Both the position numbers and the translations under genes were made by a program. The notes under the pieces are model-generated. The model saw nothing but the letters and a program-made list of their open reading frames with translations. It had not been told where the DNA came from and did no database searches. A stretch of DNA of 64,000 bases from Alteromonadaceae bacterium M269 (GTDB lineage: Bacteria; Pseudomonadota; Gammaproteobacteria; Enterobacterales; Alteromonadaceae), in the NCBI GenBank assembly GCA_004353515.1, contig SMNZ01000001.1:434001-498000 (forward strand). The letters are read 5' to 3'. This document shows positions 48,762-58,561 of this stretch, in pieces. Each line of letters begins with the position of its first letter. The first letter of the stretch is position 1.

Positions 48762-51245
48762 ATGGCAATTATGTACCCTGACTTTGGACCCAAAGATAAC
48801 GATAGTCCTGTTGCGGAGCCGTTGATTTATAGCCTGTTGAAAGAACAGTTGGGAGATGACTTTCATGTAATACACAGTTTACCTTGGCTTTCATCGTTTG
48901 TGATGGATTTTCATGAGAGTAGCAGTCCGATAGGCGAAATAGACTTTTTGATCCTGCATGAAGAGCTGGGTATTTTGGCGATTGAAGCAAAAGGTGGGAA
49001 ACGGATCAGGCACGACAAAAATGGCTTTTATTACCTTCGAAATTCAGATGACAGCGTTGCTCGAATTAACCCATTACATCAGCTTAGACGAGGTGTTTTT
49101 GCTATTCAGAAGTGGTTAAAAGAAAAGGGCATTACCGTGAAAATAGGGGCTGCATACTACTTTCCTGAGATTAGTACCGAATCAAAAAGCTTGCCTTTTG
49201 GGTATTTTAACACCTCGACCTCAAAGCCTATCAGTTACATTATAGATATTAATCATAACTCTAACTTAAGAGATAGGATTATTGAAATCATGACTTTCTT
49301 TAGAGGTTATTTGAATGCCAATAAAATGAGTCATGGGCAAATATTGCAATTGATTAATATGATTCTTCCAACTGAAGATTATGCTCCCTGTTGGCTGTCG
49401 AGAATAAATAACGACAATTATTTATGGTTGCGATTAACACCTGAACAAAAGAATTGTGTTGAAGAAATTTTGGTGTCTCAACGATACGTGTTGAACGGCT
49501 GGCCCGGTAGCGGAAAAACGCTGATTGCAGTTCAGGTAGCTAGAGCACTAAGTGAGAGAGGGGAAAAAAGTTTAGTCGTCACGTTTAATCGCTTGATGGC
49601 TGAAAAATTAGAGAAAGAGTTAGCTGAGCATCCAGGGTGCCATGTGCGTAATATACATGCACTTTGCCGAGATGCTGCGGGTTTTATAAAGAATGAAAAT
49701 ACGTTTTCCAGAGAATGGATGGAAGAGGGAGCTTTTGAAGATTTAAAGCTGGGAATCGATGAAGGTTTTTTGGATGGCTATGACAATCTTATTGTTGATG
49801 AAGGCCAAGTCATCAGAGAGCAAGTCTGGGATATGTTTATCGGTGCTTTCAATACGAAAAAGATAGTTGTCATGTGTGACGCTTTCCAGGTGCTAGAGTA
49901 TGAAAAGTCAGTTGATATAAGCTATCTAGAAAGCGTATTGTCAGTGAGTGCTTTTACGTTAACGAATAGCCTGCGAATGCCTAAGCAGGTTTGTGATAGG
50001 CTCAGGTTATTTAATAAGCCGAATTATGCTGTTCATAACCCTAGAGCGGTTGAGCAAGATACTTTGCTTGAACGTGTTGTCCCTAATCAACAAGATGCAT
50101 TGATTCGATTATTGGATCAGCTTATTAGTGACAATATTCCCCTTTCCTATATCACAGTGCTTACGCCAACTTATATGTCTATTTCGACAGAGCTTGTTCC
50201 ACAAGGAGTTAGTGTGGAGTCAATTGGTCGATTTAGAGGCTTAGAGAAGCCAATAGTTATTATTGTTGCTGACAAAAGGATGTCAGAGGTAGAGTTTTTT
50301 TGCGGGTATTCGCGTGCGACGTCAAAGTGTATTGTTTTGTTGGACGCTTTTGATGTTAAAAATGGTGCATATGGACGATTGGGTGCAGATATCTACCAAG
50401 CAAGCTCTGCACATGTAGAACAAGAAGCATCAAAATCTCTGACATCTCAGATTGTTAAAACGGCTGATATTCAGACTGTTCCGCTGTTTTCGACACTACC
50501 ATTGTATTGGAGTGAATCTTGGCATGCATATGTCTTGATGAGTGGCGGACACAGCGTGACAAGAGCTTTATTTGAGGCCTATCTAGCGACGCATTCGTCA
50601 CCTAAAATCTTTACTTGGTCAGAAGTTAGTCGCAAAACGCTGAGCCTAATTAGTGAAGAGGTTCGCGAGCTGGATGATAATATGAATCATGAGAACTATG
50701 AGCTTAAGGGATGTCTTACGTGTGGAGGAGTGACACCTCATTCAATGATATATTCTGACGATACAAGTTGTTACAAGTGTTGTCATTACAGTCAAGTCAG
50801 AGACGAAAGCTTCGAGGCGGCATTACATGATATTGATATGCTACTCAAGACGCCTCATAGTTATACACCGGCAGATAGAAAGCAAGTTGATCCTTTCATC
50901 TATGCAATCGGTGGACTAGTGCGATTTTCAAAGAAATATAATACTAAAGCTGTATCATTTAGCTTAGCCTCTCAATCAAAGATTATAGGAAAATTGGCCA
51001 TTGCTTTTGTCATTCTATACTTTGTGATATCGAGTAACCGGGGAAAGTATACTGTTAAGGTTTCTGAGGTGACAAAAGAAGCAATGGCATGGAATTCGGT
51101 ACTGAATGATCTGACGTTTAATTCTTGGCAAGGCCACGTTAACGACGCATTTAATGTGCTGCAAAGACATCAGCTCATTACTTTTGTTGGCAGTGGTATG
51201 CGAAGCTTCGATAGTCGGTTGATATCTGAACAAAGCAATACTTAA
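48762..51245 (+). CDS. NERD-nuclease/SF1 helicase fusion with C-terminal zinc and membrane segments
   Basis: An 827-residue protein. Residues 15-200 are a NERD domain, a PD-(D/E)xK-like nuclease fold with GEIDFLILHEELG and LAIEAKGGK (Asp61, Glu75, Lys77). Then a UvrD-like superfamily 1 helicase: Walker A NGWPGSGKTLIA (245-256), Walker B NLIVDEGQV (342-350) and SIGRFRGLEKPIVIIV as a late helicase motif. A four-cysteine module (CLTCGG and CYKCC) lies near residue 650-675 and a hydrophobic helix near 745-765, an unusual end for a helicase. NERD-helicases occur in phage-defence contexts. It is a single gene; ATG at 48771 is an alternative start. Confidence 0.85.
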   Translation: MAIMYPDFGPKDNDSPVAEPLIYSLLKEQLGDDFHVIHSLPWLSSFVMDFHESSSPIGEIDFLILHEELGILAIEAKGGKRIRHDKNGFYYLRNSDDSVARINPLHQLRRGVFAIQKWLKEKGITVKIGAAYYFPEISTESKSLPFGYFNTSTSKPISYIIDINHNSNLRDRIIEIMTFFRGYLNANKMSHGQILQLINMILPTEDYAPCWLSRINNDNYLWLRLTPEQKNCVEEILVSQRYVLNGWPGSGKTLIAVQVARALSERGEKSLVVTFNRLMAEKLEKELAEHPGCHVRNIHALCRDAAGFIKNENTFSREWMEEGAFEDLKLGIDEGFLDGYDNLIVDEGQVIREQVWDMFIGAFNTKKIVVMCDAFQVLEYEKSVDISYLESVLSVSAFTLTNSLRMPKQVCDRLRLFNKPNYAVHNPRAVEQDTLLERVVPNQQDALIRLLDQLISDNIPLSYITVLTPTYMSISTELVPQGVSVESIGRFRGLEKPIVIIVADKRMSEVEFFCGYSRATSKCIVLLDAFDVKNGAYGRLGADIYQASSAHVEQEASKSLTSQIVKTADIQTVPLFSTLPLYWSESWHAYVLMSGGHSVTRALFEAYLATHSSPKIFTWSEVSRKTLSLISEEVRELDDNMNHENYELKGCLTCGGVTPHSMIYSDDTSCYKCCHYSQVRDESFEAALHDIDMLLKTPHSYTPADRKQVDPFIYAIGGLVRFSKKYNTKAVSFSLASQSKIIGKLAIAFVILYFVISSNRGKYTVKVSEVTKEAMAWNSVLNDLTFNSWQGHVNDAFNVLQRHQLITFVGSGMRSFDSRLISEQSNT

Positions 51246-52808
51246 AGAATGAATCGCTACAGAACTTTTTGAGCAGTTGCTACTCTTTTGAGACAACCAT
51301 TTCATAGGATACTAGCTCCAGGAGCTTATCAAAAATCCACCTGATAAGGTGAATCGTTTTACCAAGAAAGTTTATGCCGAACAGTATCCATATATAATCG
51401 ATAGCATTTCAATCCCTCAAAAATAGTCAGCTATCAACACACAGAAGACAGTTACGGTAGTCGTCACCCCGGAAGTTTTTCAGGGGTGACGACTACCAGG
51501 AGCCGCGACATACCCTATCTTATAGCGATAATCACGAACAACGAGCGGAAAACACTCCACTGACAATGAAACGAAAACGGTGGTGAGACACAGACAACCG
51601 TTATACCCTGAACAGGCTTGAAAATCGTAGAGGACCACCTAACAGGCTACGTTGAGCGCCGGTCCATTATCCATACCAAACGATGCGATATGCCCTGTGC
51701 ATATGCTTCACATTATCATTCAATCGGGTATTCACCCACACGCCGATAACCGCGTTATCGTGCGTTTCACAACGGTATTATCAATTTTGATAATGCTAAC
51801 CAGAGTCCAACTGGTTTACCAAAGTGGGTATTTTGACAGACAGTAACATCCACTATCGATATGTCATAGAAACAATGGATAACCACAACCATGAGGCTAA
51901 TCCCTTGATAGACACGACACTGTCATACAGATGAGCAATGAAAACCACAGACAAAATAAACAGGAGGAAACAACGTTATACAACAAATAACCACTGTTAC
52001 AGCGTTTTAAGGGTATTTTAAAACGGTAATGCAACACAGTGGGTCGAGAATTCTAATGCATGTTGCAGTCACTGCCATGATTAGAGTGCTATGCAGCCAC
52101 GCTAGGCTGTAGAGGTTGACACCTCACGGTCACGGACCCGAAAGGGCCATTATTTGTACGCAAATAGTGGGACCATTTAGAACTAACCAGAAAATTGTCA
52201 TAAGAGCACTTGTGCTCAAACTGCCTAGCAGACCCATGGTTTTTGTTTTAAAACACGAGAAACGCTGATGAAACTATCGATAAAAATGAAAGGAGGCGAT
52301 TTGCGTGTGAGCGATGCGTCGATAAATAAAAAAGAGAAGGCGATTGAAAACGTTGACGATGGGTTGTATGTTAATCGTTGGTTTACCCTGTGCGATGTTA
52401 AGAAAAACATCCATCAAACGCTGTCTGTACGATATGTCGTACAAGCGTGTAAGACATTTTAGGTATGTTGTGTAAGACACTGACTGAAATCTGTGTACGA
52501 CAGAAGCAACCACCTTCTTAACACGACTACGTCCTGTTATCCCCTGATGCGGTATCACCTGTACCTTTTTGGACAGGGCGACCTGTGCCACCGTGTTATT
52601 TTTTCTTCTTGAGTTCGTTTCTTACGGCTTCTTGCTGTGCATTTTTTGTTGAATTGGGGTGATACACTGCGCCGCCTCAAGATTGAGGTGCTGCTCGTGT
52701 TGTGGTGAAACCCATGACAAAGAGCCGTATGGATAATAAAAGATGTTAAGGCAGTGCAGGTGATACGCAGGGCATTGTCTGGCAAGGAACGACTAAGGAC
52801 AACCCCTT
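51246..52808. other. 1.5 kb gene-poor region rich in palindromes
   Basis: No gene is convincing. A 64-codon frame at 52268-52462 is the only weak candidate, with AT-typical composition but no good ribosome-binding site. Symmetric sites are frequent: CGATAAC-CGC-GTTATCG at 51744-51760, ATTATCA-4-TGATAAT at 51777-51794, a CCATTATTTG/CAAATAGTGG hairpin near 52148-52171 and TGTACGA-4-TCGTACA at 52426-52443. This may be a regulatory or transfer region of the element, or decayed genes. Confidence 0.45.
51456..51497. repeat. Perfect 15-bp inverted repeat
   Basis: GGTAGTCGTCACCCC and GGGGTGACGACTACC flank a 12-base loop with five T. There is no T-tract after it, so a simple terminator is unlikely. 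Confidence 0.8.
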
Positions 52809-53375
52809 ATGCAGCAGTTTAAAGCGCAGCAAATTCATGCGCAACCATTTAAACGGCGCAGGTTATCACCTGTGCTGACTTTGCTTTTCTTAGGCATTGC
52901 GGCTTACTCACAATTGAGTGACGCTCAAAACGCTTTTACACCCATATTTCCTGGTGGTGGCAATTTCCCACCACTGGCCAACATAACGAGCCCTACAGAT
53001 AATCAGGCTTTTACCACAGCAGACAATGTCATTGTGAGTGTTGAAGCGGGAGACTTTGACGGTAATGTTGCTCGTGTTGAGTTTCGTTTGGATGGCGGGG
53101 CTTGGTTTTCAGATACCGCAGCACCTTATTCCCGAAACTTCGGCACTTTAAGCACTGGCACACATACCCTAGAAGCGCGTGCGCTGGATAACGGAAACCT
53201 CTACTCACTTATCATCAGTAGGCAAATTAGCGTCAGTACTGCGTCATCAGGTGGCTCAAGCGGAACAGGAGGCTCTGGCAATACAGATACTAGCGCTCGT
53301 CGCGTCGTCTTCCTACACACAGACGCTTTGGGTTCTCCGGCGGCAGAAACTAATCAACAAGGAAGTAAGCAGTAA
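52809..53375 (+). CDS. Exported Ig-like protein ending in an RHS-type motif
   Basis: A 188-residue protein has a signal peptide (hydrophobic part PVLTLLFLGIAAYSQ, cleavage near SDAQNA), then a bacterial Ig-like domain (about 55-142: ITSPTDNQAFTTADNV, VARVEFRLDGG, GTHTLEARALDNG) and a Gly/Ser linker. The last 25 residues, RRVVFLHTDALGSPAAETN, are the HTDALGSP block normally found near the end of RHS/YD-repeat proteins. The stop overlaps the RHS start (TAATG), so the two are coupled. It looks like the head of another RHS protein cut short. Confidence 0.8.
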   Translation: MQQFKAQQIHAQPFKRRRLSPVLTLLFLGIAAYSQLSDAQNAFTPIFPGGGNFPPLANITSPTDNQAFTTADNVIVSVEAGDFDGNVARVEFRLDGGAWFSDTAAPYSRNFGTLSTGTHTLEARALDNGNLYSLIISRQISVSTASSGGSSGTGGSGNTDTSARRVVFLHTDALGSPAAETNQQGSKQ

Positions 53376-56300
53376 TGAAAACCTTGACTCGACTCTTAAA
53401 ACTTAGCGCCGTAGCAGGCGTTTTTGCTGCTGCGCAGTCGATAGCGCAAGATAGCCCTATTTATACCGACCCGGATTTAAACCGCGATTATAGCTATAAC
53501 TATCAAGAGCTGAATAACATTGACCCCAGTGTTGAAACACTGACCAGTGATTTGTTTGGGGATACGATAGACCCAGGCTCAGGTAGCTTACGTTTCTCAC
53601 AAACAGATGTGTCTTTACCCGGTAACTTTGGTTTACCCGTATCGGTAACAAGAACCTTGTCTGACCCTGGTTCCTGGCATAGAGAAAACCGTTTATTCGG
53701 TAACTGGAGTGCGGATATTCCTCATGTGCGTTCGACCTTTGTGACAAGGCAAGGTAGTTATGAAAATGCCTACTGGGCTGTGGGACAAGCCTGTAGTCGA
53801 CCACTCAACAGTAATCCCAACTTTTCAGCTACGGGTCATGAGCTGAATAAAGGCGATTACTGGAATGGAGATACGGCCTATATTCCAGGACAAGGCAGTG
53901 CGACCTTTTTGGCCCGCAGTGCAACCAACAAACGCTACAATAACCAGAACTGGGATGTGAGTTGTTGGGATGTCCCCGGACAATCACATGAAGGCTTTAA
54001 GATAGTCACGGGTGATGGCACACAATATTTCTTTGGGCAGCAGTTGATTAGAACAGATGCTGACAGAAGAAGCATGTTGCCTATCCCGCAAGCTGCTTCC
54101 TGTGGTGCTGGTGAATGTATGATTGGTCTAGACCCAAGCTCTGGCTCAACAGAGTTTACCGTCAGGCAACATCAAGTCTTTATGCTGATTTCCAAAGTCG
54201 TTGATAAGTTCGGTAACGAAGTGAACTACACCTACACCCAGGGTACAGGAACACAGTCTGGAGCGAATCTGGATAACGGTAGTGATCCACGACTCAACGT
54301 TCAATTGACTCGCATCAGTGCAAGCGATGGTCGTCAGATTGACCTTACCTATTCAGGTGGCTATGTAAGAACCGTCAAAACCAATAACCGTACTTGGACC
54401 TATAGCTATGCTCAAAATGCATTAACCTCTGTTGCTATGCCAAATGGTCAATCTTGGCAGTTTAATAATGGTGGTTCCAATACTTACTACGGTTTCTGGC
54501 GTGAGCGTTTTCCACCTTCTCTTATCTTCGGTGATGGATGTATCAACACATTAGGCCTGGAGAGTGAGCACTTTATTACTATGACACACCCTTATGGTAT
54601 GAAAGGGACCTTTAATGTGGGTGCGCAGTGTTTTGGTCAGGTAGAAATCCCACAATTACGCCAGTTTGATCCAAGAGGTGTTGTTTCGCATTGGATACAG
54701 CGTGAGAACCGTAATATTGTCTTGGACAATAAAGTTCTGACCTTTGCCGATGGCACCAAATATACGTGGAATTATGATTACTCGTTCAATAAAGGCTTGT
54801 TTAAAAACCAGTCTGCGACAACCTGTTCTTCTGAAGCTCAGCCTTTAAGTCAGTGCCATACAGTGCGCTATAAAGGGCAAAACCGCTCAGACTTAAAAAC
54901 CACTAAGATTACCCAGCCTGATGGTGATTACAGTATCCACTACTTCGACCGTACCTACGGTGTGGACAGAGATAACTTGGTGGCGATGGAAACGTATGAG
55001 CCTAATGGCAAGCTACTTAGCCGCCAGACCTATAACTACGATTTAAGTCCAAGCTACGGTGATAACAGAACCCGTGTTACCGGATTTGTGGTGGCGAGTT
55101 CTCCAGATAGACCCGATGGCCTTAGAACCAGTTACCGTGATGAGGTGCTTGTGCGCACTAAGAAAAAGGTGACTGAGCTTTTCAACGGCTCTGCCAGCTC
55201 ATTGGGTAGTTACACACAAGAAATCTTGACCTTTGATACGTACAACCAACCGACTAAGGTTAAGGGCTCATCGACTCAAGGTACGCGTTATATCCGCTTT
55301 GGGTATTTACCTAAGACCAGTAACGGTGTGTTTAACCTGCCGACAACGACGGATATCAGTACGACGGATAGCAATTACACACAGGTTTCTCGTACCAGCT
55401 ATAAGAACTTAACGGCTAGACAAGTTAAAGTTCCGAACCAAACCTTTGGCTACAACCAACTGAAACAAACGAATGTTAGTTATCACACCACCACGGGTGA
55501 AATCGGTCAGCCACTGCGCGTGGAATACAATGCACCCAGAGCGGTAGGCACCGGTAACCGTTACATCGAATACCGAGACTATCACCGTGGTATCCCAAGA
55601 GAGATAAGAATGCCTCAGCGTTTGTCTTCGACGGGGGTTCAATCTGCTAGACGCACTGTAGATAACAACGGATGGGTGACCAGCTTTACGGACTTAAACG
55701 GTAATGTCACGGGCTATGGCTATGATGCCATGGGTCGTTTCCGTTACATTGACCAGCCAGGCACGAATCAATGGTTAGACACTGTCTTTGTTTGGACACC
55801 ACAAACCAGTACGCAAGGTCCTAAACGTGTTGAAAGACGTTGTACACTCAATGCGACTAAGACAGCTTGTGCCGGCGGCACTGCGTTTGCTGAAACACTC
55901 GCCTTTGACAGTCTTTTACGTCCGACACTGACAACACGCTCAGGTGGTGGTATCACGCGCTATCAGAACAAGCGTTTTGATTCGTACAACCAAGAAACCT
56001 TTGCATCGTTCTGGTCAAACTCTGCCTCAGAGGCAGGCGGTACAACCAATACCTTTGATGCGTTACAGCGTTTGAGAAGCCAAGCCACCACAGGTTTAGG
56101 TACTGTTCTCACCAATTACCATACGAACAACCGTATGCAAACGATTGATGCTGAGGGTAACCTCACAACAACGACTTATCGCTCATACGGTCAGCCAACC
56201 TATGAGCAAGCGACACTGATTCAATCACCAGAGGGTGTGAATACAGCATTAAGCGTGGATGTCTTTGGTTTGGTTAACAGCATTACGCAATCCGGTAATG

Positions 56301-58240
56301 GTAAATCCAATACCGAATACCGTGCATACAACAGTGCCAAACAGTTGTGTCAGGTCAAACGTACCGATGTGGGTACCACAGCGTATCAACTCAATGCCTT
56401 GGGTCAACCTACAGCCATGGCATCCGGTATTACCAATAGTAGCAATACGGTATGCCTCAGTTCATTGCCATCAAACCTAAGAGTCACAACCACTTATGAT
56501 AACTTAGGTGATGCACGTACCATGAACTACCCGGATACCTCTCCGGATTTAACCTACAGCTATGACAATCAAGGTAACCTCACACGTCTACAAGCAGGCT
56601 CAACGGTACATACTTATACCTATAACAGCCTTCACTTGTTAGAATCTGAGCGTTTAAGCCTGGATAACAAAAACTTAGACTTGGATTACACCTACAACAA
56701 CTTAGGTCATGTCAGCAGTCTTAAGTATCCAAACACAGATACGGTGAGCTTTGCCCCTAATGCCTTTGGTGAGCCGACTAAAGCCACAGCGACACGTCCG
56801 GGGCTGGCTAACTTCACCTATGCAAGTAATGCCACCTATTACCCAACAGGGAGTATGGATACCTTCACTTACGGTAATGGTATTGCACATAAGACAACAC
56901 TGAACAGTGCAAAACTGCCTAGCCGTATCCGTGATGCTAGCTCAAGCACCGTGGCTTTGGATTACAGCTACACCTATGACAATAATCAGAACGTTAAAAG
57001 CTTAACGGATAACCAAAATGCCGCCTTTAGCTTAACGAACCTGACTTATGATGGCTTAGATAGGCTTAAAACCATCACGGCTGGCAGTGGTATCGGTAAC
57101 ACCACCTTAAGCTATGATGCACTGGGTAACATCACCGCCTATAACAACAAACAGCAGCATCTGGCGTATAACTACAACGGCAATAACCAGCTGACGAGTG
57201 TGAACAAGACCGATGCTCCTGCAGTGACTAACTACCGTGCCTTTACCTATGATGCACGTGGTAATGTGACCAACAACGGTTACAGAGCTTTTAACTTCAA
57301 CTTAGCCAATCAGCTACAAAGTTCAACCAAAGGCTCAACAACGAACACCTATGTCTACGACGGTCATAACAGACGTGTTAAACAAGTCGATAGCAAGGGT
57401 ACCAGCTACTCCATGTACAGCCAGGATGGAACACTGCTTTACAGAGAGACACAAAGTGGGCCTATTAACTACATTTACTTAGGTAAACGTCTCATCGCTA
57501 AAGACGGGTTTATTCCAGAGAATGCTGGTGACCAACACTATCATGCGTTTGGTAGCAGTGTGGAAGGTGAGATTGATGATGCGGGATACACAGGCCATAA
57601 GTTTGATACGGACCTTGGCTTAACCTACGCACAAGCGCGTTACTACGACCCCATGATTGGACGGTTCTACTCTAATGATCCTGTTTCTTTCGATAACGTC
57701 CACAACTTTAATCGATACACCTACGCAAATAACAATCCATATAGATATACGGACCCTGATGGAAGACGAGCTGAGGGGAATGGACGACCCGATGCAGCTA
57801 TTGGCAATATGTTTGCTCGAGCCTTTGGTTTTAACAATATACAACAAGCGAATGCTCAAGCACCTGACGCTATTGCAAGCACCCTGACAGAAATAAGTCA
57901 TGATATATCTGAGGTGTCTGGTAATATATCAACAGGATTAACAGTTGCTGCGGTAGGAACCGCTGCTGTTGGACAGGTTGAATTTGCAGGCCCTTTAGCA
58001 GCTGGCGCAGCGATTGCTGGCGGAGTCGAAGCTGCTCTAGGACCAGACCCAGCGAAAGATCTTGCTATAGAAGCATTAGGAACTGTGACTGGAACGAAAA
58101 CAGTTGGTAAAGTTGCAGAGATTGCAACGGAAATTGCGAGTAATTCGAAGAAAGCAGAAGGTTTAATAAAAGCCGGTGACGAAGCAGGACAACATGCCGT
58201 ATCTGAGGTTGTAAAAGGTGGAAGTGAAGACGACAAGTAG
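53375..58240 (+). CDS. Secreted RHS/YD-repeat protein
   Basis: A 1621-residue protein with a Sec signal peptide (1-24, ending SIAQ). An N-terminal part carries DPGSGSLRFSQTDVSLPGN and related motifs, followed by many YD repeats (YSYDNQGNLTRL, LTYDGLDRLKTI, LSYDALGNITAY). The RHS core end is GLTYAQARYYDPMIGRFYSN followed by DP..NRYTYANNNPYRYTDPDGR (about 1414-1465). The tail after DPDGR is 156 residues, rich in Ala and Gly, with hydrophobic stretches (TGLTVAAVGTAAVG, AGPLAAGAAIAGGVEAA); no catalytic domain is recognisable. RHS proteins form a cocoon holding a C-terminal toxin. Here the tail may be a membrane-active toxin or a truncated one. No VgrG or PAAR gene is nearby. Confidence 0.9.
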   Translation: MKTLTRLLKLSAVAGVFAAAQSIAQDSPIYTDPDLNRDYSYNYQELNNIDPSVETLTSDLFGDTIDPGSGSLRFSQTDVSLPGNFGLPVSVTRTLSDPGSWHRENRLFGNWSADIPHVRSTFVTRQGSYENAYWAVGQACSRPLNSNPNFSATGHELNKGDYWNGDTAYIPGQGSATFLARSATNKRYNNQNWDVSCWDVPGQSHEGFKIVTGDGTQYFFGQQLIRTDADRRSMLPIPQAASCGAGECMIGLDPSSGSTEFTVRQHQVFMLISKVVDKFGNEVNYTYTQGTGTQSGANLDNGSDPRLNVQLTRISASDGRQIDLTYSGGYVRTVKTNNRTWTYSYAQNALTSVAMPNGQSWQFNNGGSNTYYGFWRERFPPSLIFGDGCINTLGLESEHFITMTHPYGMKGTFNVGAQCFGQVEIPQLRQFDPRGVVSHWIQRENRNIVLDNKVLTFADGTKYTWNYDYSFNKGLFKNQSATTCSSEAQPLSQCHTVRYKGQNRSDLKTTKITQPDGDYSIHYFDRTYGVDRDNLVAMETYEPNGKLLSRQTYNYDLSPSYGDNRTRVTGFVVASSPDRPDGLRTSYRDEVLVRTKKKVTELFNGSASSLGSYTQEILTFDTYNQPTKVKGSSTQGTRYIRFGYLPKTSNGVFNLPTTTDISTTDSNYTQVSRTSYKNLTARQVKVPNQTFGYNQLKQTNVSYHTTTGEIGQPLRVEYNAPRAVGTGNRYIEYRDYHRGIPREIRMPQRLSSTGVQSARRTVDNNGWVTSFTDLNGNVTGYGYDAMGRFRYIDQPGTNQWLDTVFVWTPQTSTQGPKRVERRCTLNATKTACAGGTAFAETLAFDSLLRPTLTTRSGGGITRYQNKRFDSYNQETFASFWSNSASEAGGTTNTFDALQRLRSQATTGLGTVLTNYHTNNRMQTIDAEGNLTTTTYRSYGQPTYEQATLIQSPEGVNTALSVDVFGLVNSITQSGNGKSNTEYRAYNSAKQLCQVKRTDVGTTAYQLNALGQPTAMASGITNSSNTVCLSSLPSNLRVTTTYDNLGDARTMNYPDTSPDLTYSYDNQGNLTRLQAGSTVHTYTYNSLHLLESERLSLDNKNLDLDYTYNNLGHVSSLKYPNTDTVSFAPNAFGEPTKATATRPGLANFTYASNATYYPTGSMDTFTYGNGIAHKTTLNSAKLPSRIRDASSSTVALDYSYTYDNNQNVKSLTDNQNAAFSLTNLTYDGLDRLKTITAGSGIGNTTLSYDALGNITAYNNKQQHLAYNYNGNNQLTSVNKTDAPAVTNYRAFTYDARGNVTNNGYRAFNFNLANQLQSSTKGSTTNTYVYDGHNRRVKQVDSKGTSYSMYSQDGTLLYRETQSGPINYIYLGKRLIAKDGFIPENAGDQHYHAFGSSVEGEIDDAGYTGHKFDTDLGLTYAQARYYDPMIGRFYSNDPVSFDNVHNFNRYTYANNNPYRYTDPDGRRAEGNGRPDAAIGNMFARAFGFNNIQQANAQAPDAIASTLTEISHDISEVSGNISTGLTVAAVGTAAVGQVEFAGPLAAGAAIAGGVEAALGPDPAKDLAIEALGTVTGTKTVGKVAEIATEIASNSKKAEGLIKAGDEAGQHAVSEVVKGGSEDDK

Positions 58241-58535
58241 AAAGTTTGAACTTGTAAGAATTGAGCTACCTCCCTTCCTAGCTTGGCTAGGGAGGGCCAT
58301 CATGCTCTGTTTTCTTTTATATATGTGTTCGGATATATATCCTGATCTAGTCAGTGAGAAAATTACAAGGCGAGGAATTGTGTATTCGTTAGCTGAATCT
58401 CCAGTGGCATACTATTTGACAGTGTTTAAGAAAGTTGTCTTTGCTTTGTTAGCAGTGTATTTAATGTGTTGGGGAATCACTAATAAAAACATACATAATA
58501 AAGATGAATCCGACAGTGTTGAATCTCAGCCATAG
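58218..58535 (+). CDS. Two-helix membrane protein, putative RHS immunity protein
   Basis: A 105-residue protein overlaps the end of the RHS gene by 23 bases, starting with GTG at 58218 (or GTG 58224) behind AAAGGTGG. It has two hydrophobic helices (AIMLCFLLYMCSDIY and VVFALLAVYLMCWGI) and an acidic tail. Genes directly behind RHS tails usually encode the cognate immunity protein; a membrane protein suits a membrane-active toxin. No known family. Confidence 0.65.
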   Translation: MEVKTTSRKFELVRIELPPFLAWLGRAIMLCFLLYMCSDIYPDLVSEKITRRGIVYSLAESPVAYYLTVFKKVVFALLAVYLMCWGITNKNIHNKDESDSVESQP

Positions 58536-58561
58536 TCAGTATTTCAGGCGATGAGTTAAAT

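Noticed and set aside
52268-52462. 64-codon gene beginning MKLSIKMKGGDL
   Set aside because: No convincing ribosome-binding site, no family, and a palindrome runs through it; kept only as a weak possibility in the gene-poor region entry.
53457-53804. Minus-strand frames inside the RHS gene (for example 53457-53804, 55409-55642)
   Set aside because: Shadows of a long, repetitive coding sequence; no start signals or families.
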